DNA from: Chitinibacter sp046530675
Lineage (GTDB): Bacteria > Pseudomonadota > Gammaproteobacteria > Burkholderiales > Chitinibacteraceae
NCBI RefSeq assembly: GCF_046530675.1
Contig: NZ_CP172558.1
Location: forward strand, 3,100,001-3,164,000
Length of the DNA: 64,000 nt
Direction of reading: 5' to 3'
The position numbers and the translations under genes were made by a program. Below the pieces are notes generated by a model. That model searched no databases. It saw only the letters and a list, made by a program, of their open reading frames with translations, and was not told the origin of the DNA. Shown here in pieces: positions 50,119-59,179 of this stretch. Position 1 is the stretch's first letter. Each line of letters opens with the position of its first letter.

Positions 50119-51501
50119 TTATTCATCACTACCGTGACGCTGGAAAGGATAAATCGCGCCAAGATTTAATATCTGCGTCAATTCGTCGAGCGCAGTGCGG
50201 ACTTCAATCAGCAATTGCGGGTCGACCAGATCGCCCTCGGCCAAACGGTCGCGATAATGGCGCTTCACCCAGTCGCTCAAACGGGCATATAGTGCACCAT
50301 TCATCCAGATCGCCGGATTGACTGCCGCCGCTTCAGCTTCGGTCAGTGCAACGCGCAGCCGCAGGCAGGCCGGGCCGCCGCCGTTTTGCATGCTTTGCTT
50401 CAAATCGAAAACCAGCAGCTCATCAATTGCCTGATTGTCCTGCACCAGATGTTGCAAATAAGCCCATACGTCCGGCGTGTTGCAACATTCTTCCGGTACC
50501 AGCAAGCGTTGCTTGCCATTGGCTTTGGCGAGTAGCTGGCTGTTAAACAAGTATGATTTAACCGCGTCGGCGACACTGACTGCACTCGTCGGCACTTCGA
50601 TCAGATTAAATCCGGCACCGAATTTCCGATTCAGCTCGGCATAGACCTGCTGCGAATTCAGGAAGGCCTGCTCATGGCAGAACAACACATTCTGGTTGCC
50701 GACAGCAATGACGTCATTATGAAAAACGCCCGCGTCGATCACCGCCGGGTTTTGCTGGGCAAAAACAGTATATTCGTCACGCAAGCCGTGCAGGCGTGCA
50801 ACAGCCTGACTGGCTTCGAGCGTGTGGCGTGCCGGGAAACGCTGCGGCTCCACGGTTCCGCCCCAATGCTGTTTGCCGTAAACAAAAAATTCAACGCCCT
50901 GCACGCCATAATCACGGCAAAAGCGCGTGTGATTGGCTGCGCCTTCATCGCCCAGCGCGGCCAGCATTGGTAAAGCCGCGTGGACGTTGAAGTATTGCGG
51001 GTCGGCAAAAATCACTTTCAGCGTTCGTTCGGTCTGGCGATGTTCAATCGCACGGTGAAATTTGTTTTGCAGATTAGCGACGGTGAAATGCACACGACCA
51101 TCGTTCGTATCGCCCGACGGACTCACTGTTGCAGCGTTGGCGACCCACATCGATGACGCCGAACACATGGCTGACAGATACCCTGGATTGGTATTACCCA
51201 CAGCGGCAATCATTTCCTGATCGCTACCCGTATACCCCAGGTCACGAATCAGCCAGGTCGCTGGTCTTTCCTGAGGCGGCAACACACCTTGCTTGTAACC
51301 CATCTCGGCGAGCGCCTTCATTTTGGCCAGACCTTGCAAAGCCGCTTCGCGTGGATTGGCGACGAGTTTGGCGTTGCCGGTCGAGGCGACATTACCAAAT
51401 GAATGGCCGCCATAATGGTGAGTCGGGCCAACGAGGCCGTCAAAATTGGCCTCGAATCCTTTTGATCCTGCAAAAGCTTCAAAAACAGTACTGGCAGTCA
51501 T
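50119..51501 (-). CDS. astB: N-succinylarginine dihydrolase
   Basis: A 460-residue enzyme of the pentein superfamily. EANFDGLVGPTHHYGG near the N-terminus is the AstB signature, and the catalytic cysteine is near the C-terminus in SMQNGGGPACLRLRVAL; VFHNDVIAVGN provides the catalytic His region. It converts succinylarginine to succinylornithine, CO2 and ammonia. The ATG overlaps the astD stop codon by one base (TAATG), indicating translational coupling. Confidence 0.94.
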   Translation of the reverse strand: MTASTVFEAFAGSKGFEANFDGLVGPTHHYGGHSFGNVASTGNAKLVANPREAALQGLAKMKALAEMGYKQGVLPPQERPATWLIRDLGYTGSDQEMIAAVGNTNPGYLSAMCSASSMWVANAATVSPSGDTNDGRVHFTVANLQNKFHRAIEHRQTERTLKVIFADPQYFNVHAALPMLAALGDEGAANHTRFCRDYGVQGVEFFVYGKQHWGGTVEPQRFPARHTLEASQAVARLHGLRDEYTVFAQQNPAVIDAGVFHNDVIAVGNQNVLFCHEQAFLNSQQVYAELNRKFGAGFNLIEVPTSAVSVADAVKSYLFNSQLLAKANGKQRLLVPEECCNTPDVWAYLQHLVQDNQAIDELLVFDLKQSMQNGGGPACLRLRVALTEAEAAAVNPAIWMNGALYARLSDWVKRHYRDRLAEGDLVDPQLLIEVRTALDELTQILNLGAIYPFQRHGSDE

Positions 51502-52973
51502 TACAGTGTCATCCCCGGTGGCAGTTGCGCTGGGCAGGAAAGTTGTTCGGCTTCAATCGACGCAACCGGATACGCGCAATAATCGGCAGCATAGTAGGCG
51601 CTGGCGCGATGATTGCCCGAAGCACCGACACCGCCAAACGGCGCGGCGCTCGAAGCCCCCGTCAGTGGCTTGTTCCAGTTGACGATGCCGGCGCGCGATT
51701 CGCGCCAGAAACGCTCGTATTGCTCACGCGAATCGCTCAGAATGCCGGCAGCAAGACCAAAACGCGTCGCATTGGCCAGAGTCATTGCTTCTTCAAATGT
51801 TGCGTAACGCTGAACCTGCAAGAGCGGGCCGAAATATTCGTCATCCGGCAAGTTTTCGACGCCGGTCACGTCCAGAATCCCGGCACTCAGCAAGGCCGTT
51901 CCAGCTTGCAGGTTTTTCATTTCCAGCAGGCTGACAGCACCAGCGGCCAGCAGTCGCTCTTGCGCCGCGAGCAGATTTTGCGCCGCAGTGACCGAAACGA
52001 CGGCGCCCATAAAAGGTTGCGGTTCGGCATCCCACGCGCCGACTTGCAGTTGGCTCGCCACCGTGACCAGACGCGCCAGGAAGGCATCGCCCCATTCGCC
52101 CTGCGGCAGCAGCAAACGGCGCGAGCAGGTACAACGCTGGCCAGCCGAAATGAATGCAGACTGGATGACATGATGCAAAGCCGCGTTAAGATCGGCGACT
52201 TCTTCGACGAGCAAGGGATTATTGCCACCCATTTCCAGCGCGAGGATTTTTTCCGGCTGGCCGGCAAACTGTTTATGCAGCGCATAACCCGTACCTGCGC
52301 TGCCGGTGAAGTACAGCCCGTCGATTTGCGAATGAGACGCCAGCGCTACGCCGGTGTCACGCGCACCTTGCACGACATTGAGCACGCCTGCCGGCAAACC
52401 GGCTGCCAACCAGAGTTCGGCGGTTTTTTGCGCCGTCATCGGCGCCAGCTCGGACGGTTTGAAAACGACGCAATTGCCGGCGAGCAAGGCCGGCACAATA
52501 TGGCCGTTAGGCAGATGCCCGGGGAAGTTATACGGGCCAAAAACCGCCACCACGCCGTGCGGACGGTGGCGCAAAACCGCCATCGCGTCGCCCTGCGCAG
52601 CCTCTTTGGTGCCGGTACGTTCTTCAAAGCTTTTGATCGAAATTTCGATCTTGTTGATCATCGTCGTGACTTCGGTCAGCGCTTCCCAGCGTGGTTTGCC
52701 GGTTTCCAGACCAATGCTTTCGGCCAGCGCCGCCTGATTGGCCTTGAGTAATTCGCCAAAATTGCGGATCAGCGCCACACGCGTGTCAAAATCCAGATCT
52801 CGCCAGGCGACAAAGGCTGAACGGGCGCTGGCTACTGCGGCATTCACATCAGCGGCACTTGCCGCATTGCCTTGCCAGACGATTGCTTGCGAAACCGGAT
52901 TGCGCGAAGCGAATGGTTCAGCCGAACCTTGCTGCCACTGTCCATGAATCAGATTACCGTGGATCGAATTCAT
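51501..52973 (-). CDS. astD: Succinylglutamic semialdehyde dehydrogenase
   Basis: A 490-residue NAD(P)-dependent aldehyde dehydrogenase. The general-base Glu and cofactor region (LEMGGNNPLLVE) and the catalytic cysteine in SAGQRCTCSRRL are clear, as are VFGPYNFPGHLPNG and the C-terminal FGGVGASGNHRASAYYAADY. It oxidises succinylglutamate semialdehyde to succinylglutamate. It lies 3 bp after astA. Confidence 0.94.
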   Translation of the reverse strand: MNSIHGNLIHGQWQQGSAEPFASRNPVSQAIVWQGNAASAADVNAAVASARSAFVAWRDLDFDTRVALIRNFGELLKANQAALAESIGLETGKPRWEALTEVTTMINKIEISIKSFEERTGTKEAAQGDAMAVLRHRPHGVVAVFGPYNFPGHLPNGHIVPALLAGNCVVFKPSELAPMTAQKTAELWLAAGLPAGVLNVVQGARDTGVALASHSQIDGLYFTGSAGTGYALHKQFAGQPEKILALEMGGNNPLLVEEVADLNAALHHVIQSAFISAGQRCTCSRRLLLPQGEWGDAFLARLVTVASQLQVGAWDAEPQPFMGAVVSVTAAQNLLAAQERLLAAGAVSLLEMKNLQAGTALLSAGILDVTGVENLPDDEYFGPLLQVQRYATFEEAMTLANATRFGLAAGILSDSREQYERFWRESRAGIVNWNKPLTGASSAAPFGGVGASGNHRASAYYAADYCAYPVASIEAEQLSCPAQLPPGMTL

Positions 52974-52976
52974 TAC

Positions 52977-53999
52977 TTACCCCTTGGATGAAAGCGCAAC
53001 GGCACGCACGCTGGCGCCGTCTTCAAGATTGAGTCGTTTCAGCACTGCTTCAGTCAGCGGCAGGCTGTCTTCGAGTGGTCGTGTATATGCGATCGTCGCG
53101 CGAAAATCGGCCAGCGCCCCATTGCTGACCAGCCAGGCGGTCGCATTTTTGGGAGGCTGGGTCACTGACAGACTTTGAAACTCGCGGCTGTCGCGAACCG
53201 CACGGATACTGTCTCGCGGGCATTCCAGCGTCGGCCCGGCGTCAAAAATATCGATATAGCCCTGATAGTGAAAACCTTCGGACTCGAGCATCGCACGAGC
53301 CGGGCTGGTCGCCGGATGAACATGCGCAATCACCGCCTGCGCTTCTTCGGGCAACAAACAGGTGTAAATCGGGTATTTAGGCATCAGCTCGGCAATGAAT
53401 GATTTGCTGCCGACGTAGGATAAAAAGTCGGCACGAGCAAAATCCATTTTGAAAAAATGTCGCCCGAGGCTTTCCCAGAATGGTGAACGCCCCGCTTCAT
53501 CCGACACGCCCCGCATTTCAGCGATCACCCGGGAGCCAAAGCGTTCGCGATGGCTAGCCATAAACAGCATGCGCGATTTGGACAACAATGCGCCATTGCC
53601 GTCCTTGCGATAATCGGGAGATAAAAACAGTGTGCACAGCTCACTAGAGCCGGTCAGATCGGAAGTCAGAAACAGCGTCGGTAATTGTTTATAGATATCG
53701 AGCTCACGCGAGGCATGCACCGACAGACCGACCCGGTAGTTGTACCAGGTATCATCCATACCGACAGCGCTTTCGATCCCGCAAATACCCGCCAGTTGCC
53801 CCGTTTCGTCGTCTTCGAGCGCAAACAGATAACTGGCCTGCCCTAGCGGCAAATGACCGTTCAGACTGGCGATGCTGGTCTCGATCCGCTTGATAAAGCG
53901 TTCCGGATTGGCTTGCAGCGTCGTCACGCCAACACCGGCACTGCCTGCCAATATCATCAGTTGATCAAGATCGGAGAGTCGGGTGGGACGAATCAGCAT
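52977..53999 (-). CDS. astA: Arginine N-succinyltransferase
   Basis: A 340-residue AstA-family acyltransferase (GNAT-like fold): MLIRPTRLSDLDQLMILA, the RVGLSVHASRELDIYKQLPT segment, FLSPDYRKDGNGALLSKSR and HVHPATSPARAMLESEGF. It transfers succinyl-CoA to arginine, the committed step. It is first in the operon here; the transaminase astC, often leading this operon, is absent from the window, so a constitutive ArgD/AstC elsewhere must supply that step. Confidence 0.93.
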   Translation of the reverse strand: MLIRPTRLSDLDQLMILAGSAGVGVTTLQANPERFIKRIETSIASLNGHLPLGQASYLFALEDDETGQLAGICGIESAVGMDDTWYNYRVGLSVHASRELDIYKQLPTLFLTSDLTGSSELCTLFLSPDYRKDGNGALLSKSRMLFMASHRERFGSRVIAEMRGVSDEAGRSPFWESLGRHFFKMDFARADFLSYVGSKSFIAELMPKYPIYTCLLPEEAQAVIAHVHPATSPARAMLESEGFHYQGYIDIFDAGPTLECPRDSIRAVRDSREFQSLSVTQPPKNATAWLVSNGALADFRATIAYTRPLEDSLPLTEAVLKRLNLEDGASVRAVALSSKG

Positions 54000-54110
54000 T
54001 GAACATGCCTAGAATGACATTTGAATCTGTTCAATGTAGCAAAGCAGCGCGATGCAGCGTATTGGGTCTATCCCCAGCATATCAATACGATCAGGCTGGA
54101 AAACGCTTAA

Positions 54111-54232
54111 GTAGTAAACCAAAAGTTTTGGCCCGAGGTCACCCCGTCCAGCATCGTTACCTCACCTTGTCGTACTACCTGTACTGCCTGCGGCTTCGGT
54201 GCCTTACTGGATAACTTTTGTACGGTTATTTA
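54111..54232. repeat. Dispersed foldback repeat, copy 2 (first copy at 15651-15777)
   Basis: Same orientation as copy 1, starting GTAGTAAACCAAAAGTTTTG and ending ACTTTTGTACGGTTATTTA, about 122 bp, with the same inner TCCAGCA...ACTGGA arms. Its right end contains the stop codon (TAA, 54232-54230) of the minus-strand Sel1 gene. Confidence 0.8.
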
Positions 54233-55516
54233 CCGAGCAGCCGCAGGTTGCGATACAGCGTGCCAGGACTCGGCAGCGAGCCGTGCACGAACAAGCTGAT
54301 CTGGCGACATCAGTTTTTCCAGTACGGCCATCACACTGACTGCCTTGGCGTAGACTTTGCTTTCTGGTGCCGAATTATTCTTTGAAATCAGCAACCATTT
54401 ATAGGCTTCGGCATCATCCTGTCGTACGCCCTGACCATTGGCATACATCACACCCAGATTGCTTTGTGCCAGTGCATAGCCCTGGTCAGCCGCTTTACGA
54501 TACCAGTTCACTGCGGCGGGCAGATTTTGCCTGACCGCTTCACCCTTGGCATAATGCACGGCCAGATTGTATTGCGCCTCGATCACGCCCTGCTCGGCAG
54601 CCTTTAAAAACCAGCCGACCGCAATCGTGCTATTTTTGGCGACACCCAGGCCCTTGTCGTAACTCACGCCTAGCGCGTACTGAGCATCGGACAAACCTTG
54701 TTCGGCGGCCTTTTTATACCAGCGAGTCGCCAGATTTTCATTTTTTGGCACACCGCGGCCAACCAGATAGAAATTACCCAGATTATATTGTGCTTCGGCC
54801 AAGCCCCGTTCCGCCGTGCGCTGGAACCACTTAGCGGCAATGGCATCATTGCGCGGCATGGCCGTGCCTTTGCTATACATCACACCCAGATTGTATTGCG
54901 CCTCGACATAGCCCTGCTCGGCAGCCAGTCGATACCATTTCAATGCTTCAACCGGATCAACAGGAACACCTTGCCCGGTTTCGTACATCACGCCAAGATC
55001 ATTTTGTGATTCGGGATAATCCTGCTCGGCAGCCTGACGCAGCCAGCGAAGTGCTTCGATATCGCTCTGCGGAACCCCCACACCGGCATCATGCATTTGC
55101 GCCAGCGTGTACTGCGCCTTGGGCAAACCTTGCGTCGCCGCCTTGCGATACCAGCGCAGCGCCTCGATCAGATCTTCCTGTACACCCAGGCCACGGTCAT
55201 ACATCAAGCCAAGATTAAATTGCGCTTCGGAGTACCCCTGCTCGGCAGAAAGCAGGAACCATTTCTCTGCCTGCTTATAATTACGTCCGACGCCCTGCCC
55301 ATTGCCATACATGACGCCCAACACGCATTGCGCATAACTATCACCACGCTTGGCAGCCGCAACGATAGCCGCAAAGGATTTTGCATCTCCACGAACCGCC
55401 CGGCTTTGCCAGTTTTTGACCTGCAGCATCCCGGCACTCATTGTTTCGGCCTGAACAGCGCCAGCACCCAGCAATAATATGAGGCTAGTCAAACAGCATA
55501 GACGGGCAACTTTCAT
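54230..55516 (-). CDS. Exported Sel1-like repeat protein
   Basis: A 428-residue protein with a signal peptide (cleavage after VQA, about residue 23) and nine consecutive 36-residue Sel1/TPR-like repeats (about 50-375), each with the A-E-A-Q-Y-N-L-G-V-M-Y pattern and a GQGV-type turn. Such solenoids scaffold protein-protein contacts in the periplasm. The gene ends inside the dispersed repeat at 54111-54232. It is divergent from the prepilin cluster; 377 bp separate them. Confidence 0.87.
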   Translation of the reverse strand: MKVARLCCLTSLILLLGAGAVQAETMSAGMLQVKNWQSRAVRGDAKSFAAIVAAAKRGDSYAQCVLGVMYGNGQGVGRNYKQAEKWFLLSAEQGYSEAQFNLGLMYDRGLGVQEDLIEALRWYRKAATQGLPKAQYTLAQMHDAGVGVPQSDIEALRWLRQAAEQDYPESQNDLGVMYETGQGVPVDPVEALKWYRLAAEQGYVEAQYNLGVMYSKGTAMPRNDAIAAKWFQRTAERGLAEAQYNLGNFYLVGRGVPKNENLATRWYKKAAEQGLSDAQYALGVSYDKGLGVAKNSTIAVGWFLKAAEQGVIEAQYNLAVHYAKGEAVRQNLPAAVNWYRKAADQGYALAQSNLGVMYANGQGVRQDDAEAYKWLLISKNNSAPESKVYAKAVSVMAVLEKLMSPDQLVRARLAAESWHAVSQPAAAR

Positions 55517-55893
55517 TCACATGCTCACAATAAATGACTCGGAACAGTAAGCAACAACGCTTACGGGATAGCCACAAGGTGCAGCCACCATTCATTCGTA
55601 ATATAAATTGCTTCGGCAACACCACGGAAAAACCAAATAGTTGTGCGTCAACAATGAGATAAATAGCGATAAATGCAATTTTTTTTAAAGTCGCCCTAAA
55701 GTCCCAAAGTTTTATACCGATACAGCAATCATGATGCTTAGTTTTGCACCGCAGCGTCAAGCGAAAGACAAAACCAAGTCATTACCAGGAAAGCCTTGTT
55801 GCTCCACTCTACCGCGACCGGGCAATCGTATAGCACAGATGCTGGATCAACCGGCACCGGGCTTGAACTTAAATTACTAAAGCGAGGTTCCCC
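55517..55893. other. Divergent intergenic region upstream of the prepilin cluster
   Basis: No credible gene; an ORF at 55485-55760 on the minus strand has poor codon character. It contains the sigma-28-like promoter at 55697-55723 facing the prepilin, an AT-rich stretch at 55640-55690, and the prepilin ribosome-binding site (GAGG, 7 nt before the ATG). The 5' leader would be about 160 nt. Confidence 0.6.
55697..55723 (+). promoter_or_regulatory. Sigma-28 (FliA)-like promoter upstream of the first prepilin
   Basis: TAAAGTCC, exactly 11 bp, then ACCGATAC. The FliA consensus is TAAAGTTT-N11-GCCGATAA: the TAAAGT half is intact and CCGATA is complete, with the exact spacing. Orientation is towards the prepilin gene at 55894. 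Confidence 0.55.
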
Positions 55894-56829
55894 ATGTCAG
55901 TTCTTAAACTGTTTGGTTTTGAAGATCTTAATAGCGTCAAAGCTCGGCTGGGGCAAATCTCTCCAGCAGACTTGAGCGACCCTAAACTGAAACGCCAACT
56001 GGGCAAATTGCAAGCCAAACAAGGCGGTTTCTCTTTACTCGAATTGCTGGTCGTAGTAGCGATCATCGCGGCAATTGCTGCTGGCTCTACCGCCATGATC
56101 AACTCGGCAGATAAAAATGCCAAAGCGGGTATTAATGCCGATGCAATCGACTCAACCTTCAAGTCAATTGCAACTTTCAAAGTATTGAATAACTCTTACC
56201 CTGACTACTTTGACTCATTGGTTGGTAACTCCGCTGGTGACCTCGCCACCGCTGATGTCATTAAATTCTTAAGCCCAAGCCTGAGCACCATGCTGTTGAG
56301 CGCGGTAGCCGTGTCAGCATCGCAGCTCACTGCATTAACCAATGTCGGCATTAATCACCTTCAGGTCGTCGACACTGATTATTGTGGTGCCACCACCGCA
56401 TCGGCCACGCTCTACTTCACCACCAAATCAAATAAAGCATTGGTGGGTAATTCATTCAAAGTGGGTACCGGTATTCCTACCGATTCCGAGTGCGGAGCAT
56501 CAGTCAGCGTCAATACGGCAGCTCAGCTGGTCACACTGGATGCGGCCAACCAAGGTGCTCGGTTAAATGTCAGCACGACCAACACCATCGTTGCGTTCGG
56601 CGTAGGCCCATCTTCAACATTGTTTAATGCCAACTATGCAGGTGCTCTCTATCGTGCACCGCAAGATAGCAGCCTCGCAATTGATAAATACAACCGCTAC
56701 ATTGCCTTCTTTGATACCGGGCTGGATACAGCGCCGAACGTCACCGATGGTGCAACACTGGTGGCTGTTGTTTCGGCTCGAGGCAAAACCTTCGACGAAG
56801 AATTGGGTATCTGGAACGGTGCACTGTAA
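55894..56829 (+). CDS. Type IV prepilin-like protein with long leader (probable major pilin)
   Basis: A 311-residue protein. A 45-residue charged leader ends in GG, then FSLLELLVVVAIIAAIAAG with Glu at mature position 5: the prepilin peptidase and N-methylation site. The mature protein is about 266 residues with a helical start (NADAIDSTFKSIATFK) and a Ser/Thr/Ala-rich C-terminal domain with two cysteines (DYCGAT, DSECGA). The unusually long leader is a type IVb feature. The gene has its own upstream promoter candidate and a strong downstream terminator, so it is probably transcribed more than the others, as expected for a major subunit. Confidence 0.85.
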   Translation: MSVLKLFGFEDLNSVKARLGQISPADLSDPKLKRQLGKLQAKQGGFSLLELLVVVAIIAAIAAGSTAMINSADKNAKAGINADAIDSTFKSIATFKVLNNSYPDYFDSLVGNSAGDLATADVIKFLSPSLSTMLLSAVAVSASQLTALTNVGINHLQVVDTDYCGATTASATLYFTTKSNKALVGNSFKVGTGIPTDSECGASVSVNTAAQLVTLDAANQGARLNVSTTNTIVAFGVGPSSTLFNANYAGALYRAPQDSSLAIDKYNRYIAFFDTGLDTAPNVTDGATLVAVVSARGKTFDEELGIWNGAL

Positions 56830-56874
56830 GCGAGTTACTGCTTTAGCTTGATCGCCATAAGGATAGTCAAACAC

Positions 56875-56911
56875 GTGGGCACTCAGTACACTGATGTGCC
56901 CACTTTTTATT
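56875..56911 (+). terminator. Strong terminator after the first prepilin gene
   Basis: GTGGGCAC-TCAG / CTGA-GTGCCCAC stem with a 4-nt loop and one bulged T, followed by TTTTTATT. It should reduce transcription into the following cluster. Confidence 0.9.
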
Positions 56912-56928
56912 GAAGTCCGGAGTCATTA

Positions 56929-57612
56929 ATGCGCCAGCGTGGCTTTTCCCTGATCGAGCTCCTTCTCGTCATCACCATCATGGCAGCGCTAGCCAGCCTC
57001 GCACTAGTCAACAGCAGCAATATCCAAAGCGACGGCAACGAACAACTGAGCACGGTGCAGATGAACGAAGTTGCCTCGGCATTGCAGCGCTTTCATCGGG
57101 ATATCGGTTACTGGCCCGGAGAAAGCGGTGGCCCTGCCGAACTGGCCAGCCAGCTCTCCCCAATTCACGCCGCCGATCTGGGGCTACTAATCAAACAACC
57201 CACCACCTGCACCGGTATTTGCATCTGGGATAGCAACGCACAACGTGGCTGGCACGGCCCCTATCTACAGCCCAACGGCATCGGCTGGCTCAGAATTGGC
57301 CTTCAAACCATGCAAGGGGTATCAGCCGGAAAAGAATATCAGGCAAGCACCAGCGACACATACCAGTGGTATGTATCCAAAGCATCTGCCACTATCGGAA
57401 CGAGCGAGGGTCGCATCAACAAGGGACGCCCAATCCTGTTTTACCCACCCGACAACAATTGTCCGGCTCGCACCAACGGCGAATGCCCCGCCCGATTAAT
57501 CGCCGCCGGCGCCGATGGTGATTTTGGCACCGATCCTAAAATCATCGATGCCAATTGCCGCCCTAGTGACGACACCGGCGCTTACAAAGACAATCTGGTG
57601 TTGTGTTTATAG
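56929..57612 (+). CDS. Prepilin-like protein, GspG/PilE-type minor pilin
   Basis: A 227-residue protein with a minimal leader (MRQRG) and FSLIELLLVITIMAALASL, Glu at mature +5. The globular part carries the RGWHGPYLQP motif that resembles the GspG major-pseudopilin GWxGPYL segment, six cysteines and a C-terminal loop DFGTDPK similar to the GspG calcium site. It is probably a minor pilin or pseudopilin of the cluster. Ribosome-binding site GGAG. Confidence 0.85.
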   Translation: MRQRGFSLIELLLVITIMAALASLALVNSSNIQSDGNEQLSTVQMNEVASALQRFHRDIGYWPGESGGPAELASQLSPIHAADLGLLIKQPTTCTGICIWDSNAQRGWHGPYLQPNGIGWLRIGLQTMQGVSAGKEYQASTSDTYQWYVSKASATIGTSEGRINKGRPILFYPPDNNCPARTNGECPARLIAAGADGDFGTDPKIIDANCRPSDDTGAYKDNLVLCL

Positions 57613-57725
57613 GCTGCATACTGGCAATGGCTGCAAGCCAAGCGTTATTTTGTTAAGCTTTGCGCCATTACGGTCGAAATAAACATTAGAAAACCGATAT
57701 TCAATAGCCGCTTAGCAAGCTACCC

Positions 57726-58280
57726 ATGAGGAATGACTATATCGTGAAGAAAAAAATCATCCTGGCCTGCATTGTGTTGCTTGCACTCTCGTCCGGCATA
57801 GTTGGTGTAGTTCATTATCAAGGTAAGGCAGATCAAAGCAAGGCCGATACAGCCAGCCAAGTCGCCTCAACCAAAATGAGCGATTTAACGGTCAAAAATG
57901 TCAAACTGGCTGAGCTAATGGCAAAATCCTTGCCCACCGATGAAGCATCAAAAGATCTTGGTATCATTCTCAGACCGACATTGGTACGCTTTACTGCCAA
58001 ACTACTTGATGGCGCAAAACCCCAGAAAGCCGATGTGCTCCTTGCCGCATTGAGCACCATGGGCTTTACACCGATGCCTACCGTTAAGCAACGCATTGTA
58101 TTGGGTTACACAGACGCCAAAAACCAGAAACAATATGTCGTCACCTACATCGAAGAACAAGCGGCACAGCACATCGGCAAGTACAAGGCAGGAGACATGC
58201 TCGAATTTACTGCTGTACATGCCTATAACTACTCTCGCGGACCTGGGCTGATGATCATTGCATTCACCCCCGCTCAATAA
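57726..58280 (+). CDS. Unrecognised membrane-anchored protein in the pilus-like cluster
   Basis: A 184-residue protein with one N-terminal hydrophobic segment (IILACIVLLALSSGIVGVVHY) preceded by lysines, then a soluble domain containing KLAELMAKSLP, LLAALSTMGFTPMP and a beta-rich C-terminal half. By position it could be a PilP-like periplasmic accessory, but no PilP motif is visible; a GTG at residue 7 is an alternative start. Not recognised. Confidence 0.6.
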   Translation: MRNDYIVKKKIILACIVLLALSSGIVGVVHYQGKADQSKADTASQVASTKMSDLTVKNVKLAELMAKSLPTDEASKDLGIILRPTLVRFTAKLLDGAKPQKADVLLAALSTMGFTPMPTVKQRIVLGYTDAKNQKQYVVTYIEEQAAQHIGKYKAGDMLEFTAVHAYNYSRGPGLMIIAFTPAQ

Positions 58281-58312
58281 AATCCAAATCAGACGACCCG
58301 CTATCCACATAT

Positions 58313-59179
58313 ATGACTAACCGCCCCAACGCCGGTTTCACGCTACTCGAAATGCTGATGGTGATCGCCCTTTTGGCCGCCACAGCAGGCATCGGCCTGG
58401 CGACGCTCGGCGATGAAGATGGCAGCCAGCGAGACAATGACACCCGGTATAGGCTGGGAGTCATTGAACAGGCTATTGTAGGAAGAAATACCCCCGCTTT
58501 CGGCGGAGAAATGCGCCTATCCGGCTTTGTCGCAGATATGGGTCGACTGCCCAACACCATGGCCGAGTTACTCGGTAGCGGCAATCCAGCTTATGCAACT
58601 ACCGCCAACGTGTTTTATGACACTACGCCAGATGGCGTCAGCGGTATTACAGATAGCAATGACGTAGCAACAGGATTGTCGTTCTCGGCAGGCATTCGAA
58701 AGCAAATACAAACCGGCGCAAGCGGGCAATTCAAGGATGGCTGGGGCAATGCCTTTGAACCCACATTGGGAAGCAACACCATTAGCTGGTTAAGCAAGGG
58801 GCGGGATACTGCATCAGGCGGCGGCGATGACCAAACCATTTCAATTGCGGCCACTGACTGGCTGGTCAATCTAGCCAGCTGGACTGTAACCATCAACAAC
58901 ACCGACTCCAATCCACACACCATCAGTATCGTTCTGATCAGTCAGGAAGCCGGTGCAGCTGCCCTGCAGTGGCGTCAGCGCTGGAGTGCGGATCAAGCCA
59001 TTGCGGCCAGTAGCAGCCAAATTTTCAGTCTGACCCAACCCGCAGCTTATGCCGGACAAGTACCATTTGGCCGCCATATTTTGCTGGCAGTTGAAGCGGG
59101 CGCAATCAAAGCTAAGCGCTATGTCGACTTTTATCCCGGCACACTTCCGGCTCCTGTGACGCTCGAGGTTACGCCATGA
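58313..59179 (+). CDS. Prepilin-like protein, FimT/GspH-type
   Basis: A 288-residue protein with leader MTNRPNAG and FTLLEMLMVIALLAATAGIG, Glu at mature +5. The mature part includes MRLSGFVADMGRLPNTMAELLG, a segment often found in minor pilin-like proteins of this type, and a beta-rich C-terminal half. The stop codon overlaps the next gene's start by 4 bp (ATGA). Confidence 0.83.
   Translation: MTNRPNAGFTLLEMLMVIALLAATAGIGLATLGDEDGSQRDNDTRYRLGVIEQAIVGRNTPAFGGEMRLSGFVADMGRLPNTMAELLGSGNPAYATTANVFYDTTPDGVSGITDSNDVATGLSFSAGIRKQIQTGASGQFKDGWGNAFEPTLGSNTISWLSKGRDTASGGGDDQTISIAATDWLVNLASWTVTINNTDSNPHTISIVLISQEAGAAALQWRQRWSADQAIAASSSQIFSLTQPAAYAGQVPFGRHILLAVEAGAIKAKRYVDFYPGTLPAPVTLEVTP

Noticed and set aside
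51129..52751. 540-residue plus-strand ORF
   Set aside because: Antisense to astB and astD; long only because GC-rich codon usage leaves few stops on the opposite strand.
55485..55760. 91-residue minus-strand ORF in the prepilin upstream region
   Set aside because: Cysteine-rich, irregular composition, overlaps the Sel1 gene start and would cover the promoter region.
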